Shown here: positions 16,917 to 25,992 of the stretch, in pieces
Numbering within the stretch: the first letter of the stretch is position 1
Layout of the letters: each line of letters starts with the position of its first letter
Source: Haliea sp964022665
GTDB taxonomy: Bacteria; Pseudomonadota; Gammaproteobacteria; Pseudomonadales; Halieaceae
Assembly: GCA_964022665.1 (NCBI GenBank)
Contig: CAXIDF010000001.1
Coordinates: 124,001 to 188,000 of the forward strand
DNA: 64,000 nucleotides
Reading direction: 5' to 3'
The notes under the pieces: generated by a model
Database searches by the model: none
Told to the model about the DNA's origin: nothing
What the model saw: the letters and a program-made list of their open reading frames with translations, nothing else
Made by a program: the position numbers and the translations under genes

Positions 16917-19169
16917 CTACTCCACCCGCATCCCGTCCACCTTCTGGAACCCGCGTGGCAGCTTGTTGCCGCGCCGGCCGCGCTCGCCGCGGTAATGTTC
17001 CAGCTCGGTGAACTTGAGGGTGAGATGGCGCTTGCCCGCCAGAATCACCAGCGACTGGGCCTCATTGATGACCTGCACGGTCACCAGGAACTCCTCCCTA
17101 GCCTGCACCCGCGCCGAAGGAATGCCCAATATCTTGTTGCCTTTGCCGCGTGCCAGCTGGGGCAGGTCCGCCAGCGGGAACACCAGCAGGCGCCCCTCGT
17201 TGGACAACGCCGCCACCCAGACGCCCTCGTTCTCCGCCGGCACGGGTGAGGGTTGCAGCACACGGCCACCCTTGGGCAGCGAGAGCACGCCTTTGCCCGC
17301 ACGGTTCTTGGTTTGCAGATCGGAGTACACGGCGACAAAGCCGTAGCCGGCATCGCTGGCCAGCAGGAAACGCTGCTGCTCATCCGCCAGCAACAGGCCT
17401 TCAAAGGTGGCCCCGGAAGGCGGATTGATACGGCCGGTCACCGGTTCGCCCTGCCCGCGTGCCGAAGGCAGGTTGTGCGAAGCCAGCGTGTAGGCGCGGC
17501 CGGTGGAGTCGAGTATCACCGTGGGCTGGTTGCTGCGCCCGCGGGCAGCGAGCTTAAAGGCGTCGCCGGATTTGTAGCTCAGACTTGCCGACTCCACCTC
17601 GTGGCCCTTGGCGGCACGGATCCAGCCTTTTTCCGACAGCACCACCGTAATCGGGTCGGCACTCATCAGTTCCAGCTCGCTGAACGCTCGTGCCTCGTCG
17701 CGGCTCTTGAGCGGCGAGCGGCGCTCATCGCCGTACTGCTCTGCGGCCGCCTGCAGCTCTTTGCGAATCAGGGTTTTCAGGCGGGCCTCGCTGCCCAGAA
17801 TGAGCTGCAGTGAGTCACGCTCGGCGGCCAGCTCGTCCTGCTCACCGCGGATCTTCATTTCCTCCAGCTTCGCCAGGTTGCGCAGCTTCAACTCGAGGAT
17901 CGATTCGGCCTGGGGATCACTAAGGCCAAACCGTGCCATCAATGCGACCTTGGGCTTGTCCTCGGTGCGGATGATGTGAATCACTTCGTCGATATTCAGG
18001 TAGGCGATCAGGTAGCCTTCCAGAATATGCAGGCGCTTGAGCACGCGCTCCAGGCGGTATTCCAGGCGCCGGCGGACCGTTGCCGTGCGGAAGGCCAGCC
18101 ATTCGCGCAGAATACGGTCCAGCGACTTCACTGCCGGGCGGCCATCAGTGCCGATCATGTTGAGGTTAACCCGGTAGGTTTTCTCCAGGTCGGTGGTGGC
18201 GAACAGGTGGCTCATCAGCGCTTCACCGTCCACCCGGTTGGAGCGCGGCACTATCACCAACCGCGTCGGGTTTTCGTGGTCCGACTCATCGCGCAGGTCG
18301 GCCACCATGGGCAGCTTGCGCGCCTGCATCTGTGCCGCAATCTGCTCCAATACGCGGGAACCCGATACCTGGTAGGGCAGGGCGCGTACAATGATGTCGC
18401 CGCCTTCGCGCTCCCACACCGCGCGCATACGCAGGCCGCCACGCCCTGTGGCATACAGGGCACGAATGTCCTCCCGGGGCGTGATGATCTCGGCTTCCGT
18501 GGGGAAGTCCGGCGCCTGCACAAACTCGCAGAGCTCCTCCAGCGTCGCCCGCGGGGATTCCAGCAGGTGCACGGCGGCGCTCACCACCTCGCGCAGATTG
18601 TGCGGCGGGATATCGGTTGCCATGCCTACCGCGATGCCGGTGGTGCCGTTAAGCAGCACGTTGGGCACCTGCGCCGGCAACACGGAGGGCTCATCCATTG
18701 TGCCGTCGAAGTTCGGCACCCAGTCCACCGTGCCCTGGCCCAGCTCCCCCAACAGCACCTCAGCGTAGGCAGTCAGCCGCGATTCCGTGTAACGCATGGC
18801 AGCGAAGGACTTGGGATCGTCCGGCGACCCCCAGTTCCCCTGGCCATCCACCAGCGGGTAGCGGTAGCTGAAGTCCTGCGCCATCAGCACCATCGCCTCG
18901 TAGGCAGCGCTGTCACCGTGCGGGTGAAACTTGCCGATCACGTCGCCCACGGTGCGCGCGGATTTCTTGAACTTTGCCGTGGCCTTCAGGCCCAGCTCGC
19001 TCATGGCATAGACAATACGCCGCTGAACCGGCTTCAGCCCGTCGCCGATGTGCGGCAGCGCGCGGTCGAGGATGACATACATGGAATAGTCCAGGTACGC
19101 TTTTTCCGTGTACTGATGCATCGAGACCTGCTCGATGCCATCGTTATCAATTTCCACTATCTCGGACAT
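16917..19169 (-). CDS. parC: DNA topoisomerase IV subunit A
   Basis: A 750-residue subunit of the enzyme that decatenates daughter chromosomes. The breakage-reunion domain has FHPHGDSAAYEAMV and the active-site Tyr127 in AAMRYTESR. Ser87 and Glu91 occupy the quinolone-resistance positions and are the wild-type residues. The C-terminal beta-pinwheel carries repeats such as GRINPPSGATFEG. The length is normal. No parE is seen nearby in the window. A 75 bp gap separates it from the upstream cyclic-nucleotide-binding gene, and the following TetR gene abuts it. Confidence 0.97.
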   Translation of the reverse strand: MSEIVEIDNDGIEQVSMHQYTEKAYLDYSMYVILDRALPHIGDGLKPVQRRIVYAMSELGLKATAKFKKSARTVGDVIGKFHPHGDSAAYEAMVLMAQDFSYRYPLVDGQGNWGSPDDPKSFAAMRYTESRLTAYAEVLLGELGQGTVDWVPNFDGTMDEPSVLPAQVPNVLLNGTTGIAVGMATDIPPHNLREVVSAAVHLLESPRATLEELCEFVQAPDFPTEAEIITPREDIRALYATGRGGLRMRAVWEREGGDIIVRALPYQVSGSRVLEQIAAQMQARKLPMVADLRDESDHENPTRLVIVPRSNRVDGEALMSHLFATTDLEKTYRVNLNMIGTDGRPAVKSLDRILREWLAFRTATVRRRLEYRLERVLKRLHILEGYLIAYLNIDEVIHIIRTEDKPKVALMARFGLSDPQAESILELKLRNLAKLEEMKIRGEQDELAAERDSLQLILGSEARLKTLIRKELQAAAEQYGDERRSPLKSRDEARAFSELELMSADPITVVLSEKGWIRAAKGHEVESASLSYKSGDAFKLAARGRSNQPTVILDSTGRAYTLASHNLPSARGQGEPVTGRINPPSGATFEGLLLADEQQRFLLASDAGYGFVAVYSDLQTKNRAGKGVLSLPKGGRVLQPSPVPAENEGVWVAALSNEGRLLVFPLADLPQLARGKGNKILGIPSARVQAREEFLVTVQVINEAQSLVILAGKRHLTLKFTELEHYRGERGRRGNKLPRGFQKVDGMRVE

Positions 19170-19244
19170 GCAAAAAAGCCTGTTTCCATGATCTCAGGAG
19201 TAACAGCTGCCGCCGCACAAGGGTGCGGCCCGGGCGGCCGGCGC

Positions 19245-20057
19245 TCAGCGTTCGTGCGGGACGTTGCGTGTGGCAACCAGTTGCTCGTTGAGATTGACGA
19301 TCGAATTGGCCATATCCACCAGCAGGCTGTGAATGGTGGCCGGGTTATTGGCGATGAGGTCGGTGAACTGCTCCTTGCGCACTTTCACTACGGAGCAGCG
19401 GGTGCGCGCGCGCACCGTGGCACTGCGGTCGGACTGGGTGAGCGCCGCCATGGCACCGAAGATTTCCCCCTCATTGATGCGGCCCACTACGACATCGTCC
19501 ACAAGCACGTCGGCACTGCCGCCAGAGAGGTTAAACACGTAGTCGGCGCGCTCACCCTGCTGGATGATCACGTCACCCGGCTGGAATTCCTCGAAGCCCG
19601 GCGTCGCCAGCCCTGACTCGGGAGTATTGGCCGCCGTGATACGCAGCATGAGACCCGCATAAGTGACCAACAGGCGGGTCCACACCTTGGTGGCCGCCGT
19701 GTTACTGAACACTTTTTGCATGAGCTCCAGGCCTGGAAACGCGTAGAGGCTGGCACCGGCCTCACTGCCGTAAACCACGGCCATATTGGCGTTGCTGGTG
19801 CCGGCAATATCCGGCAGCAGGAGGTCACCCTCGTCGAGCAGGTAGACCGTGCGGCCGAGGTAGCGGGCGGTGAGTGAACCGCTTGCGACGAGATAGAACC
19901 GGGTAGCATCAAAGCCGCGGAACGAGCCGTTGCGTACCGCCTCCACCTGTACCTGCACGGGCTGAATATCGACACTGTCGATCAGCGCCGATACCAGTTC
20001 CTTGAACTGCTGGTTAAGGTGGGTAAAGTCGGGAGAAAGTTCAGCGTTTGCCAGCAT
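19245..20057 (-). CDS. Tandem cyclic-nucleotide-binding-domain protein
   Basis: A 270-residue protein without a DNA-binding or catalytic module. The C-terminal half is a clear cNMP-binding barrel: QPGDVIIQQGERADYVFNL, then GEIFGAMAALTQSDRSATVRA. Its phosphate-binding cassette is imperfect: Met replaces the Glu of the usual GE(L/I)A motif, though SATVRA keeps the Arg. The N-terminal half (about 35-150) looks like a second, more degenerate barrel. The start is the ATG at 20057; the frame extends 28 codons upstream without support. It is divergent from slyD. Role unknown; it could act as a sensor partner for another protein. Confidence 0.75.
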   Translation of the reverse strand: MLANAELSPDFTHLNQQFKELVSALIDSVDIQPVQVQVEAVRNGSFRGFDATRFYLVASGSLTARYLGRTVYLLDEGDLLLPDIAGTSNANMAVVYGSEAGASLYAFPGLELMQKVFSNTAATKVWTRLLVTYAGLMLRITAANTPESGLATPGFEEFQPGDVIIQQGERADYVFNLSGGSADVLVDDVVVGRINEGEIFGAMAALTQSDRSATVRARTRCSVVKVRKEQFTDLIANNPATIHSLLVDMANSIVNLNEQLVATRNVPHER

Positions 20058-20272
20058 CACCGTGCTCTTCGTCAGTCTTCGCAAGGCCGTGGGCCCACCT
20101 TCGGCAGCCGCGCAGGCCTGCCCTGTCTGCCGGCGCCGCACAGCCCCCGCATACTACCAACTATTCAGGCACCGGAGAATCGCCAATGCAGCGATTTGTC
20201 GCGGGGGACCATGCCACCCGGGCTGCCGGGCATGCTAACATCGCCGCCTTTACTCTCGCGGATCGTACCACA

Positions 20273-20755
20273 GTGAAAATCAGCCAAGACACCGTCGTTA
20301 CCTTTCATTACTCGTTGCAAAACACTGCCGGCGAAGAACTGGAATCCTCCCGAGGCGGCGACCCCAGCGCCTACCTGCACGGCGCCAACAACATCCTGCC
20401 GGCACTGGAAGCCGCGCTGGAGGGGTTGGAGGCCGGCGCGCAGACAGACATTGAGCTGGCACCCGCAGACGCCTACGGCGAGCGCAGGGAGGGCCGCGAG
20501 CAGAAGGTGCCGGTAAAGCACCTGGTGTACCACGGCAAACTGCGACCGGGGATGACCGTGCAGCTCAACACCAGCGAAGGGCGCCACCCCGTGACCGTGC
20601 TCAAAGTGGGCCGCCACAGCGCGGAGATCGACACCAACCACCCGCTTGCCGGGCAATCACTGCGCTTTGACATCGAGATCGTCGACGTGCGCGAAGCCAG
20701 CGCCGAAGAGCGGTCACACGGCCATGCGCACGGCGTGGGCGGGCATCACCACTGA
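20273..20755 (+). CDS. slyD: FKBP-type peptidyl-prolyl isomerase SlyD
   Basis: A 160-residue cytosolic prolyl isomerase and chaperone. It starts at a GTG (KISQDTVVTFHYSLQN), matching the usual SlyD N-terminus. The FKBP strands are followed by the insert-in-flap region (APADAYGERREGREQKVP). The C-terminal tail is short but histidine-rich (HGHAHGVGGHHH), consistent with nickel binding. The frame is open for 75 codons upstream without similarity. The elaA-like gene begins 2 bp after its stop. Confidence 0.92.
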   Translation: MKISQDTVVTFHYSLQNTAGEELESSRGGDPSAYLHGANNILPALEAALEGLEAGAQTDIELAPADAYGERREGREQKVPVKHLVYHGKLRPGMTVQLNTSEGRHPVTVLKVGRHSAEIDTNHPLAGQSLRFDIEIVDVREASAEERSHGHAHGVGGHHH

Positions 20756-20757
20756 GC

Positions 20758-21210
20758 GTGAATGGGCACTGGCACAACAGCCGGCTCGAGGCGCTGACGG
20801 CTGCTGAACTCTACGCGGTGCTGCAACTGCGCCAGGACATTTTCGTGGTGGAGCAGGCCTGCGTGTACCGCGACCTCGACGGCCTCGATGCCGACAGCTG
20901 GCACATGCGCTGTGTGAGTGGCGAACAGGTACTCGCCTATCAGCGCTGCTTGCCGCCGGGTCTGAGCTACCCCGAGAGTTCGCTGGGGAGAATTGCCGTG
21001 CCGGCCAGTACACGCGGCACGGGCCTGGGCCGCGAGCTGGTGCAGCGAGGCATCGATTTCAACCTGGCCCAATGGCCGGGCGCGGACATTGCCATCGGCG
21101 CCCAGGCCTACCTGCGCGGCTTTTACGCCAGCCTGGGGTTTGTCGCGACGGGCGAGCCGTATCTGGAGGACGGCATCTTCCACATCCACATGCAGTTCAA
21201 GCCGGGCTAG
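20758..21210 (+). CDS. elaA: ElaA-family GNAT N-acetyltransferase
   Basis: A 150-residue acetyltransferase of the ElaA subgroup. The N-terminal LYAVLQLRQDIFVVEQACVY and ESSLGRIAVPASTRGTGLGR stretches are family hallmarks; the latter is the acetyl-CoA-binding Arg/Gln-x-x-Gly-x-Gly loop. The C-terminal YLRGFYASLGFVATGEPYLEDG is also conserved. It begins with a GTG 2 bp after slyD, so the two are probably cotranscribed. The acceptor substrate is unknown. The 3' end overlaps the convergent dtd gene by 14 bp. Confidence 0.9.
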   Translation: MNGHWHNSRLEALTAAELYAVLQLRQDIFVVEQACVYRDLDGLDADSWHMRCVSGEQVLAYQRCLPPGLSYPESSLGRIAVPASTRGTGLGRELVQRGIDFNLAQWPGADIAIGAQAYLRGFYASLGFVATGEPYLEDGIFHIHMQFKPG

Positions 21211-21643
21211 ATTCCAGCAGGAACGTCACCGGGCCATCATTGACCAGGCTCACCTGCATATTGGCACCAAACTCACCCGCAGCCACGCCGGCATGGCGCG
21301 CACGCAACTCGGCCAGCATCCACGCGTAGAACGCCTCGGCCTCGGCCGGCGCCATGGCAGTGGAGAAGCCCGGGCGCAGGCCCTTGCCAGTATCCGCGGC
21401 CAGGGTAAACTGGGAAACCAGCAGCACCTCTCCGCCCACGTCCGTCACGCTGCGATTCATGCGTCCGTCCGCATCGGCGAAAATCCGGTAGTCGAGTATG
21501 CGCTGCAGCAGGCGCACCCCCGCCTCACGCTGGTCGCCCTGCTCCAGCCCGAGAAACACCAGTAAACCGCTGCCGATTGCCCCGACACAGCGCTCGCCCA
21601 CGGTCACGCTGGCCGTGGTCACGCGCTGCAGCAGGGCCTTCAT
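21197..21643 (-). CDS. dtd: D-aminoacyl-tRNA deacylase
   Basis: A 148-residue proofreading enzyme that frees D-amino acids mis-attached to tRNA. Both family motifs are present: SQFTLAAD at about 77-84, and NDGPVTFLL near residue 135, containing the Gly-cisPro pair. The length is standard. It lies 15 bp downstream of typA on the same strand, an arrangement compatible with cotranscription. Confidence 0.95.
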   Translation of the reverse strand: MKALLQRVTTASVTVGERCVGAIGSGLLVFLGLEQGDQREAGVRLLQRILDYRIFADADGRMNRSVTDVGGEVLLVSQFTLAADTGKGLRPGFSTAMAPAEAEAFYAWMLAELRARHAGVAAGEFGANMQVSLVNDGPVTFLLESSPA

Positions 21644-21658
21644 GCCGCTGAACGCGCC

Positions 21659-23470
21659 TCAGCCACGGCCGGCACGACGCCGCTCGTGTTCCAGCAGGAG
21701 CTTCTTGCGCAGGCGAATGCTCTCCGGGGTGACTTCAACCAGCTCGTCGTCCTCGATGAATTCCAGCGCCTGCTCCAGGCTGTGGCGCACGTGCGGGGTC
21801 AGTGTCAGCGCCTCATCCGTTCCGGATGCACGTACGTTGGTCAACTGCTTGCCCTTGATCGGGTTCACGGTGAGGTCGTTGCCGCGACTGTGTAGGCCGA
21901 TGATCTGCCCTTCATACACTTCCACGTTGGGGCCGATATAGAGGCGACCGCGGTCCTGCAGGTTGAACAGGGAGTAGGCCAGTGTCTTGCCTTTCACCAT
22001 GGACACCAGCACGCCGTTGCTGCGCTTGGCGATTTCCTGGTTCTTCACCGCACCGTAGTGGTCGAACACGTGGGTCAGAATGCCGCTGCCGGAGGTGAGG
22101 GTCAGGAACAGGCCGCGGAAACCGATCAGGCCGCGTGCGGGGATAATGAATTCCAGGCGCACGCGGCCCTTGCCGTCCGGCGTCATGTTTTCCAGCGAGG
22201 CACGGCGCAGGCCCAGCTCTTCCATGATGGCGCCCTGGTGCTGCTCCTCACAGTCGATCACCAGCTGCTCGTAGGGCTCCTGCATCACGCCATCGATTTC
22301 TTTCTGGATCACCTCGGGGCGCGAAACACCCAGCTCGAAGCCTTCGCGACGCATGCTCTCGATCAGTACCGAGAGGTGCAGCTCGCCGCGTCCGGACACC
22401 TTGAACTTGTCCGGTGAATCGCCCGGCTCAACCCGCAGCGCCACGTTGTGGATAAGTTCGCGCTCCAGGCGCTCCTTGATGTTGCGGGTCGTGACGAACT
22501 TGCCTTCGCGGCCGGCGAACGGCGAATCGTTCACCTGGAACGTCATGCTCACGGTGGGCTCATCCACGGTCAGCGGCGGCAGCGCCTCCACGGTAGCGGG
22601 GTCGCACAGCGTGTCGGAAATATTCAACCCCTCGATGCCGGTGACACAGACAATGTCGCCGGCCGCAACGGACTGGACTTCCACCCGCTCAAGCCCCATG
22701 TAGCCCATGACCTGCAGCACGCGACCGTTGCGGGTTTTGCCTTCGCGGTCGATGACGGTCACCTGGGTGTTCGGCTTCAGAGTGCCGCGGGTAACGCGGC
22801 CCACGCCGATAACGCCGACATAGCTGTTGTAGTCCAGCGCACTGATCTGCAGCTGCAGCGGCCCGTCGCGATCAACCGCGGGGGTGGGCACCTTGTCGAT
22901 AATGGTCTCGAACAGCGGCTGCATGTCTTCCGCCATGGCCTCGTGGTCGAGGCCGGCTATGCCCTGAATGGCTGAGGCGAACACAATGGGGAAATCCAGC
23001 TGCTCATCGGTGGCGCCAAGACGATCAAACAGGTCGAAGACCTGGTCCACCACCCAGTCGGGGCGTGCGCCGGGGCGATCCACCTTGTTGATGACAACAA
23101 TCGGGTTCAGGCCCTGCTCGAAGGCCTTGGAGGTCACGAAGCGGGTTTGCGGCATGGGGCCGTCTACCGCATCCACCAGCAACAACACGGAATCCACCAT
23201 GGACAGCACGCGTTCGACTTCACCACCAAAATCGGCGTGTCCGGGCGTGTCCACGATGTTGATGCGGTAGTCGTTCCAGCGAATGGCCGTGTTCTTGGCC
23301 AGAATGGTAATGCCGCGCTCCCGCTCCTGGTCGTTGGAGTCCATGATGCGCTCGGCGCCCTCGGAGCGACGATCAAGGGTCCCCGACTGATTCAGCAGGC
23401 AGTCCACGAGCGTGGTTTTGCCGTGGTCAACGTGGGCGATAATGGCGATGTTGCGAAGCTTCTCAATCAA
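21659..23470 (-). CDS. typA: Translational GTPase TypA/BipA
   Basis: A 603-residue ribosome-associated GTPase important under stress and for 50S maturation. The G1 loop IAHVDHGKTT, switch II VDTPGHADFGGEVER, and NKVDRPGA are seen in order, followed by EF-G-like domains III and V and the BipA-specific C-terminal domain. The start is the TTG at 23470, placed about 8 bp after a GAGGA ribosome site; the frame runs on upstream but without similarity. It is divergent from glnA, with which it shares a 413 bp regulatory region. Confidence 0.96.
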   Translation of the reverse strand: MIEKLRNIAIIAHVDHGKTTLVDCLLNQSGTLDRRSEGAERIMDSNDQERERGITILAKNTAIRWNDYRINIVDTPGHADFGGEVERVLSMVDSVLLLVDAVDGPMPQTRFVTSKAFEQGLNPIVVINKVDRPGARPDWVVDQVFDLFDRLGATDEQLDFPIVFASAIQGIAGLDHEAMAEDMQPLFETIIDKVPTPAVDRDGPLQLQISALDYNSYVGVIGVGRVTRGTLKPNTQVTVIDREGKTRNGRVLQVMGYMGLERVEVQSVAAGDIVCVTGIEGLNISDTLCDPATVEALPPLTVDEPTVSMTFQVNDSPFAGREGKFVTTRNIKERLERELIHNVALRVEPGDSPDKFKVSGRGELHLSVLIESMRREGFELGVSRPEVIQKEIDGVMQEPYEQLVIDCEEQHQGAIMEELGLRRASLENMTPDGKGRVRLEFIIPARGLIGFRGLFLTLTSGSGILTHVFDHYGAVKNQEIAKRSNGVLVSMVKGKTLAYSLFNLQDRGRLYIGPNVEVYEGQIIGLHSRGNDLTVNPIKGKQLTNVRASGTDEALTLTPHVRHSLEQALEFIEDDELVEVTPESIRLRKKLLLEHERRRAGRG

Positions 23471-23637
23471 GGGGATTTCCTCAAACCGGTCGCCCGGCAG
23501 CAAAAAAGGCGGCGGATTATACCTCAGCACCACGGCGAGCGCAGAGTCCGTTTCCGGTGATAATGCGGTATTCAGCGGCAATACTGTGCGGGGCACCGGC
23601 ACCGGACACCCACACCCGGTTTGCGCCCAACATACGA

Positions 23638-23654
23638 TGCACCAAAATAATGCA
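23638..23654 (+). promoter_or_regulatory. NtrC-binding site 1 upstream of glnA
   Basis: The 17-mer TGCACCAAAATAATGCA matches the NtrC consensus TGCACCANNNTGGTGCA at 12 of 14 fixed positions. It lies about 100 bp upstream of the sigma-54 promoter, a normal enhancer distance. Its centre is 21 bp, two helical turns, from a second site, which favours cooperative binding of NtrC dimers. Confidence 0.75.
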
Positions 23655-23658
23655 TTCA

Positions 23659-23675
23659 CGCATCAAAATAGCGCA
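23659..23675 (+). promoter_or_regulatory. NtrC-binding site 2 upstream of glnA
   Basis: CGCATCAAAATAGCGCA resembles the NtrC consensus with weaker matches at the outer positions. It is a dyad centred two helical turns from site 1 and on the same helix face. Functional binding is inferred from spacing and from the promoter type downstream. Confidence 0.6.
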
Positions 23676-23746
23676 TGGGTATAGCGCACCGCCGGACCGG
23701 CAATGATAAACTGCGGCAAAACAGGGGTTTAGGCCCCTCAGAATTC

Positions 23747-23762
23747 TGGCATGGGTTTTGCT
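23747..23762 (+). promoter_or_regulatory. Sigma-54 promoter of glnA (-24/-12)
   Basis: TGGCAT-GGGTT-TTGCT fits the RpoN consensus TGGCAC-N5-TTGCA, with intact GG and GC doublets at the correct spacing. It is 121 bp upstream of the glnA start and downstream of two NtrC sites. This is the classic nitrogen-starvation-induced arrangement. The rest of the 23471-23883 intergenic stretch shows no gene. Confidence 0.8.
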
Positions 23763-23883
23763 GTTAGGAATCCTGCCAAGATTCGCTGGCCGCTGACGGG
23801 GCGCTCGCAAGCAACCGCCGCACCAGGAACACGCACTGCGCCGAACACTGTGGCACGACTTTACACCCCATGGAGGAAATCCA

Positions 23884-25290
23884 ATGTCAGAGCATACTCT
23901 GAACCTGATCAAGAATAGCGAAGCAAAATGGGTTGACCTGCGCTTCACGGACACCAAAGGCAAGGAACAGCACGTCACCCTGCCCTCGAACGCCGTGGAC
24001 GAAGATTTCTTTGAAGACGGCCAGATGTTCGATGGCTCCTCCATCGCCGGCTGGAAAGGCATCAACGAATCCGACATGATCCTGATGCCGGACGACAGCA
24101 CTGCCGTTCTCGACCCCTTCACCGACGACACCACCGTTATCCTGCGCTGCGACATCGTCGAGCCCAGCACCATGCAGGGCTACGAGCGCGACCCGCGCTC
24201 TGTCGCCCACCGCGCCCAGGAATACCTGAAAACCACCGGCATCGGTGACACCGCATTCTTCGGCCCCGAGCCCGAGTTTTTCGTCTTCGACGACATCAAA
24301 TGGCACGCCGATATCTCTGGCGCCGGCTACGCCATCAGCTCGTCTGAAGCAGCCTGGTCATCCAATCTGCACCAGGAAGACGGCAACACCGGCCACCGCC
24401 CACGGGTGAAAGGCGGTTATTTCCCGGTTCCGCCGATCGACTCCCTGCACGACATCCGCGCAGCCATGTGCACCGCGATGGAGCAAATGGGCCTGGGCAT
24501 TGAAGTGCACCACCACGAAGTGGGCACTGCCGGCCAGTGCGAGATCGGCGTCAAGTTCAACACGCTGGTGAAAAAAGCAGACGAGGTGCAGATCCTCAAG
24601 TACTGCGTGCACAACGTGGCCCACGCCTACGGCAAAACGGCAACCTTTATGCCCAAGCCGCTGGTGGGTGACAACGGCTCCGGTATGCACGTGCACATGT
24701 CCATTTCCAAGGATGGTGTGAACACCTTTGCTGGCGACGGCTACTCCGGCCTGTCGGAAACCGCCCTGTACTACATCGGTGGCGTCATCAAGCACGCGAA
24801 ATCACTGAACGCCTTCACCAACCCGGCAACCAACTCCTACAAGCGCCTGGTGCCCGGCTTTGAAGCGCCTGTGATGCTGGCCTACTCGGCCCGCAACCGC
24901 TCTGCGTCGATTCGCATCCCCTACGTTGCCAGCCCCAAGGGCAAGCGCGTGGAAGTGCGTTTCCCCGACCCTGCCGCCAACCCCTACCTGGCGTTCGCAG
25001 CCCTGCTGATGGCGGGCCTGGATGGCATCCAGAACAAGATCCACCCCGGCGATGCCGCCGACAAGGACCTCTACGACCTGCCGCCCGAAGAAGGCAAGGC
25101 GATACCCACCGTGTGCTCCAGCTTGAGTGAAGCCATGCAGTCGCTGGACGCGGATCGCAGCTACCTGACCGCTGGCGGCGTATTCACCGATGACATGATC
25201 GATGCCTACATCGAGCTCAAGCAGTCGGAAATTGAGCGCCTGAACATGACCACCCACCCGGTCGAATTCGACATGTACTACTCCGTGTAA
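23884..25290 (+). CDS. glnA: Type I glutamine synthetase
   Basis: A 468-residue enzyme making glutamine from glutamate, ammonia and ATP, the entry point of ammonium assimilation. Family motifs are FDGSSIAGWKGI, FFGPEPEFFVFDDI, and the ATP-binding KPLVGDNGSGMHVHMS. Tyr397 in DLYDLPPEEG is the adenylylation site used by GlnE, so it is the beta (proteobacterial) form. A GGAGG ribosome site precedes the ATG. A sigma-54 promoter with NtrC sites lies upstream, a strong terminator follows, and ntrBC lies downstream. Confidence 0.98.
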   Translation: MSEHTLNLIKNSEAKWVDLRFTDTKGKEQHVTLPSNAVDEDFFEDGQMFDGSSIAGWKGINESDMILMPDDSTAVLDPFTDDTTVILRCDIVEPSTMQGYERDPRSVAHRAQEYLKTTGIGDTAFFGPEPEFFVFDDIKWHADISGAGYAISSSEAAWSSNLHQEDGNTGHRPRVKGGYFPVPPIDSLHDIRAAMCTAMEQMGLGIEVHHHEVGTAGQCEIGVKFNTLVKKADEVQILKYCVHNVAHAYGKTATFMPKPLVGDNGSGMHVHMSISKDGVNTFAGDGYSGLSETALYYIGGVIKHAKSLNAFTNPATNSYKRLVPGFEAPVMLAYSARNRSASIRIPYVASPKGKRVEVRFPDPAANPYLAFAALLMAGLDGIQNKIHPGDAADKDLYDLPPEEGKAIPTVCSSLSEAMQSLDADRSYLTAGGVFTDDMIDAYIELKQSEIERLNMTTHPVEFDMYYSV

Positions 25291-25308
25291 AACGCGGAAC
25301 GCTGTTGC

Positions 25309-25338
25309 AAGGCCCGCCACGTGCGGGCCTTTTTTTTG
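25309..25338 (+). terminator. Rho-independent terminator of glnA
   Basis: A 7 bp GC stem (GGCCCGC / GCGGGCC) with a five-base loop is followed by a run of eight or nine T residues. It lies 18 bp after the glnA stop. It would limit read-through into the DUF4124 and ntrBC genes. Confidence 0.92.
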
Positions 25339-25424
25339 CTTTAACGCTCGCGCATCAGGCGTAGGGCGCCCGGGGAATTTCTGCTAAGGTTGGTGCATGT
25401 TGCCGCTTGCGAGGCCCTCCGCCG

Positions 25425-25964
25425 ATGATTCGTTTCCTCCTGTTGTTGTCACTGCTGCTCTCGGCCACCGTGCAGGCCAACCAGCCCATCTACAAATCCA
25501 CCGATGCCCAGGGCAATGTTGTCTACACCGACAAGCCCCCCGCGGAAGGCGCCAGCCGGGAGGAAGTGAAACTGCAGCGCCTGAACACGCAGCCGGCCCC
25601 CGAGGTGCGCAGCGCACCGCCGGTGCCGGCAGGCAACAACGCGGCAGCGGCGGACGTGCAGCGGGAAGTCACCATTACCTCACCTGCGGACCAGGCCGTG
25701 ATTCCCATGGGACAGCAGGGCGACTTCACCGTGGAAGCGACGACGAAACCACCGCTCGGTGCCGGCGAGAAGTTGCAATTGCAGATTGATGGCACGCCTG
25801 CGGGCGAACCCCAGACCAGCGGGCGCTGGGCCCTGACCAACGTGTTGCGCGGTGGCCACGAGCTGAGCGTGGTGCGTTCGGGTGCCGATGGCGCCGAGCT
25901 GGCGCGTTCCGCCTCCATCCATGTGCAGGTGATGCGGCCCTACAACATCCAGAACCGCAACTAG
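25425..25964 (+). CDS. DUF4124 domain exported protein
   Basis: A 179-residue protein with a signal peptide (IRFLLLLSLLLSATVQA). The mature N-terminus reads NQPIYKSTDAQGNVVYTDKPP, the DUF4124 signature. A C-terminal Ig-like stretch (about 85-175) contains ITSPADQAVIPMGQQGDFTV. The start is the ATG at 25425; an upstream in-frame ATG adds six residues before the signal peptide. Proteins of this kind commonly sit between glnA and ntrB in Pseudomonas-like genomes. Function is unknown; it is probably periplasmic. Confidence 0.8.
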   Translation: MIRFLLLLSLLLSATVQANQPIYKSTDAQGNVVYTDKPPAEGASREEVKLQRLNTQPAPEVRSAPPVPAGNNAAAADVQREVTITSPADQAVIPMGQQGDFTVEATTKPPLGAGEKLQLQIDGTPAGEPQTSGRWALTNVLRGGHELSVVRSGADGAELARSASIHVQVMRPYNIQNRN

Positions 25965-25992
25965 CCGCACGCTGGACAACGCCGCCCCGCCG

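Noticed and set aside
19211..19228. GC hairpin between the cNMP-binding gene and parC
   Set aside because: A 7 bp stem without a T run on the transcribed side; no support for a terminator or attenuator.
17976..19616. 546-codon open frame antisense to parC
   Set aside because: It mirrors the parC coding sequence and carries His/Gln-rich shadow text only.
23851..23866. Second sigma-54-like element (TGGCAC then TACAC) close to the glnA start
   Set aside because: The -24 half is good, but the -12 half lacks the GC doublet at the right spacing, and it lies too near the start codon. The 23747 element is better.
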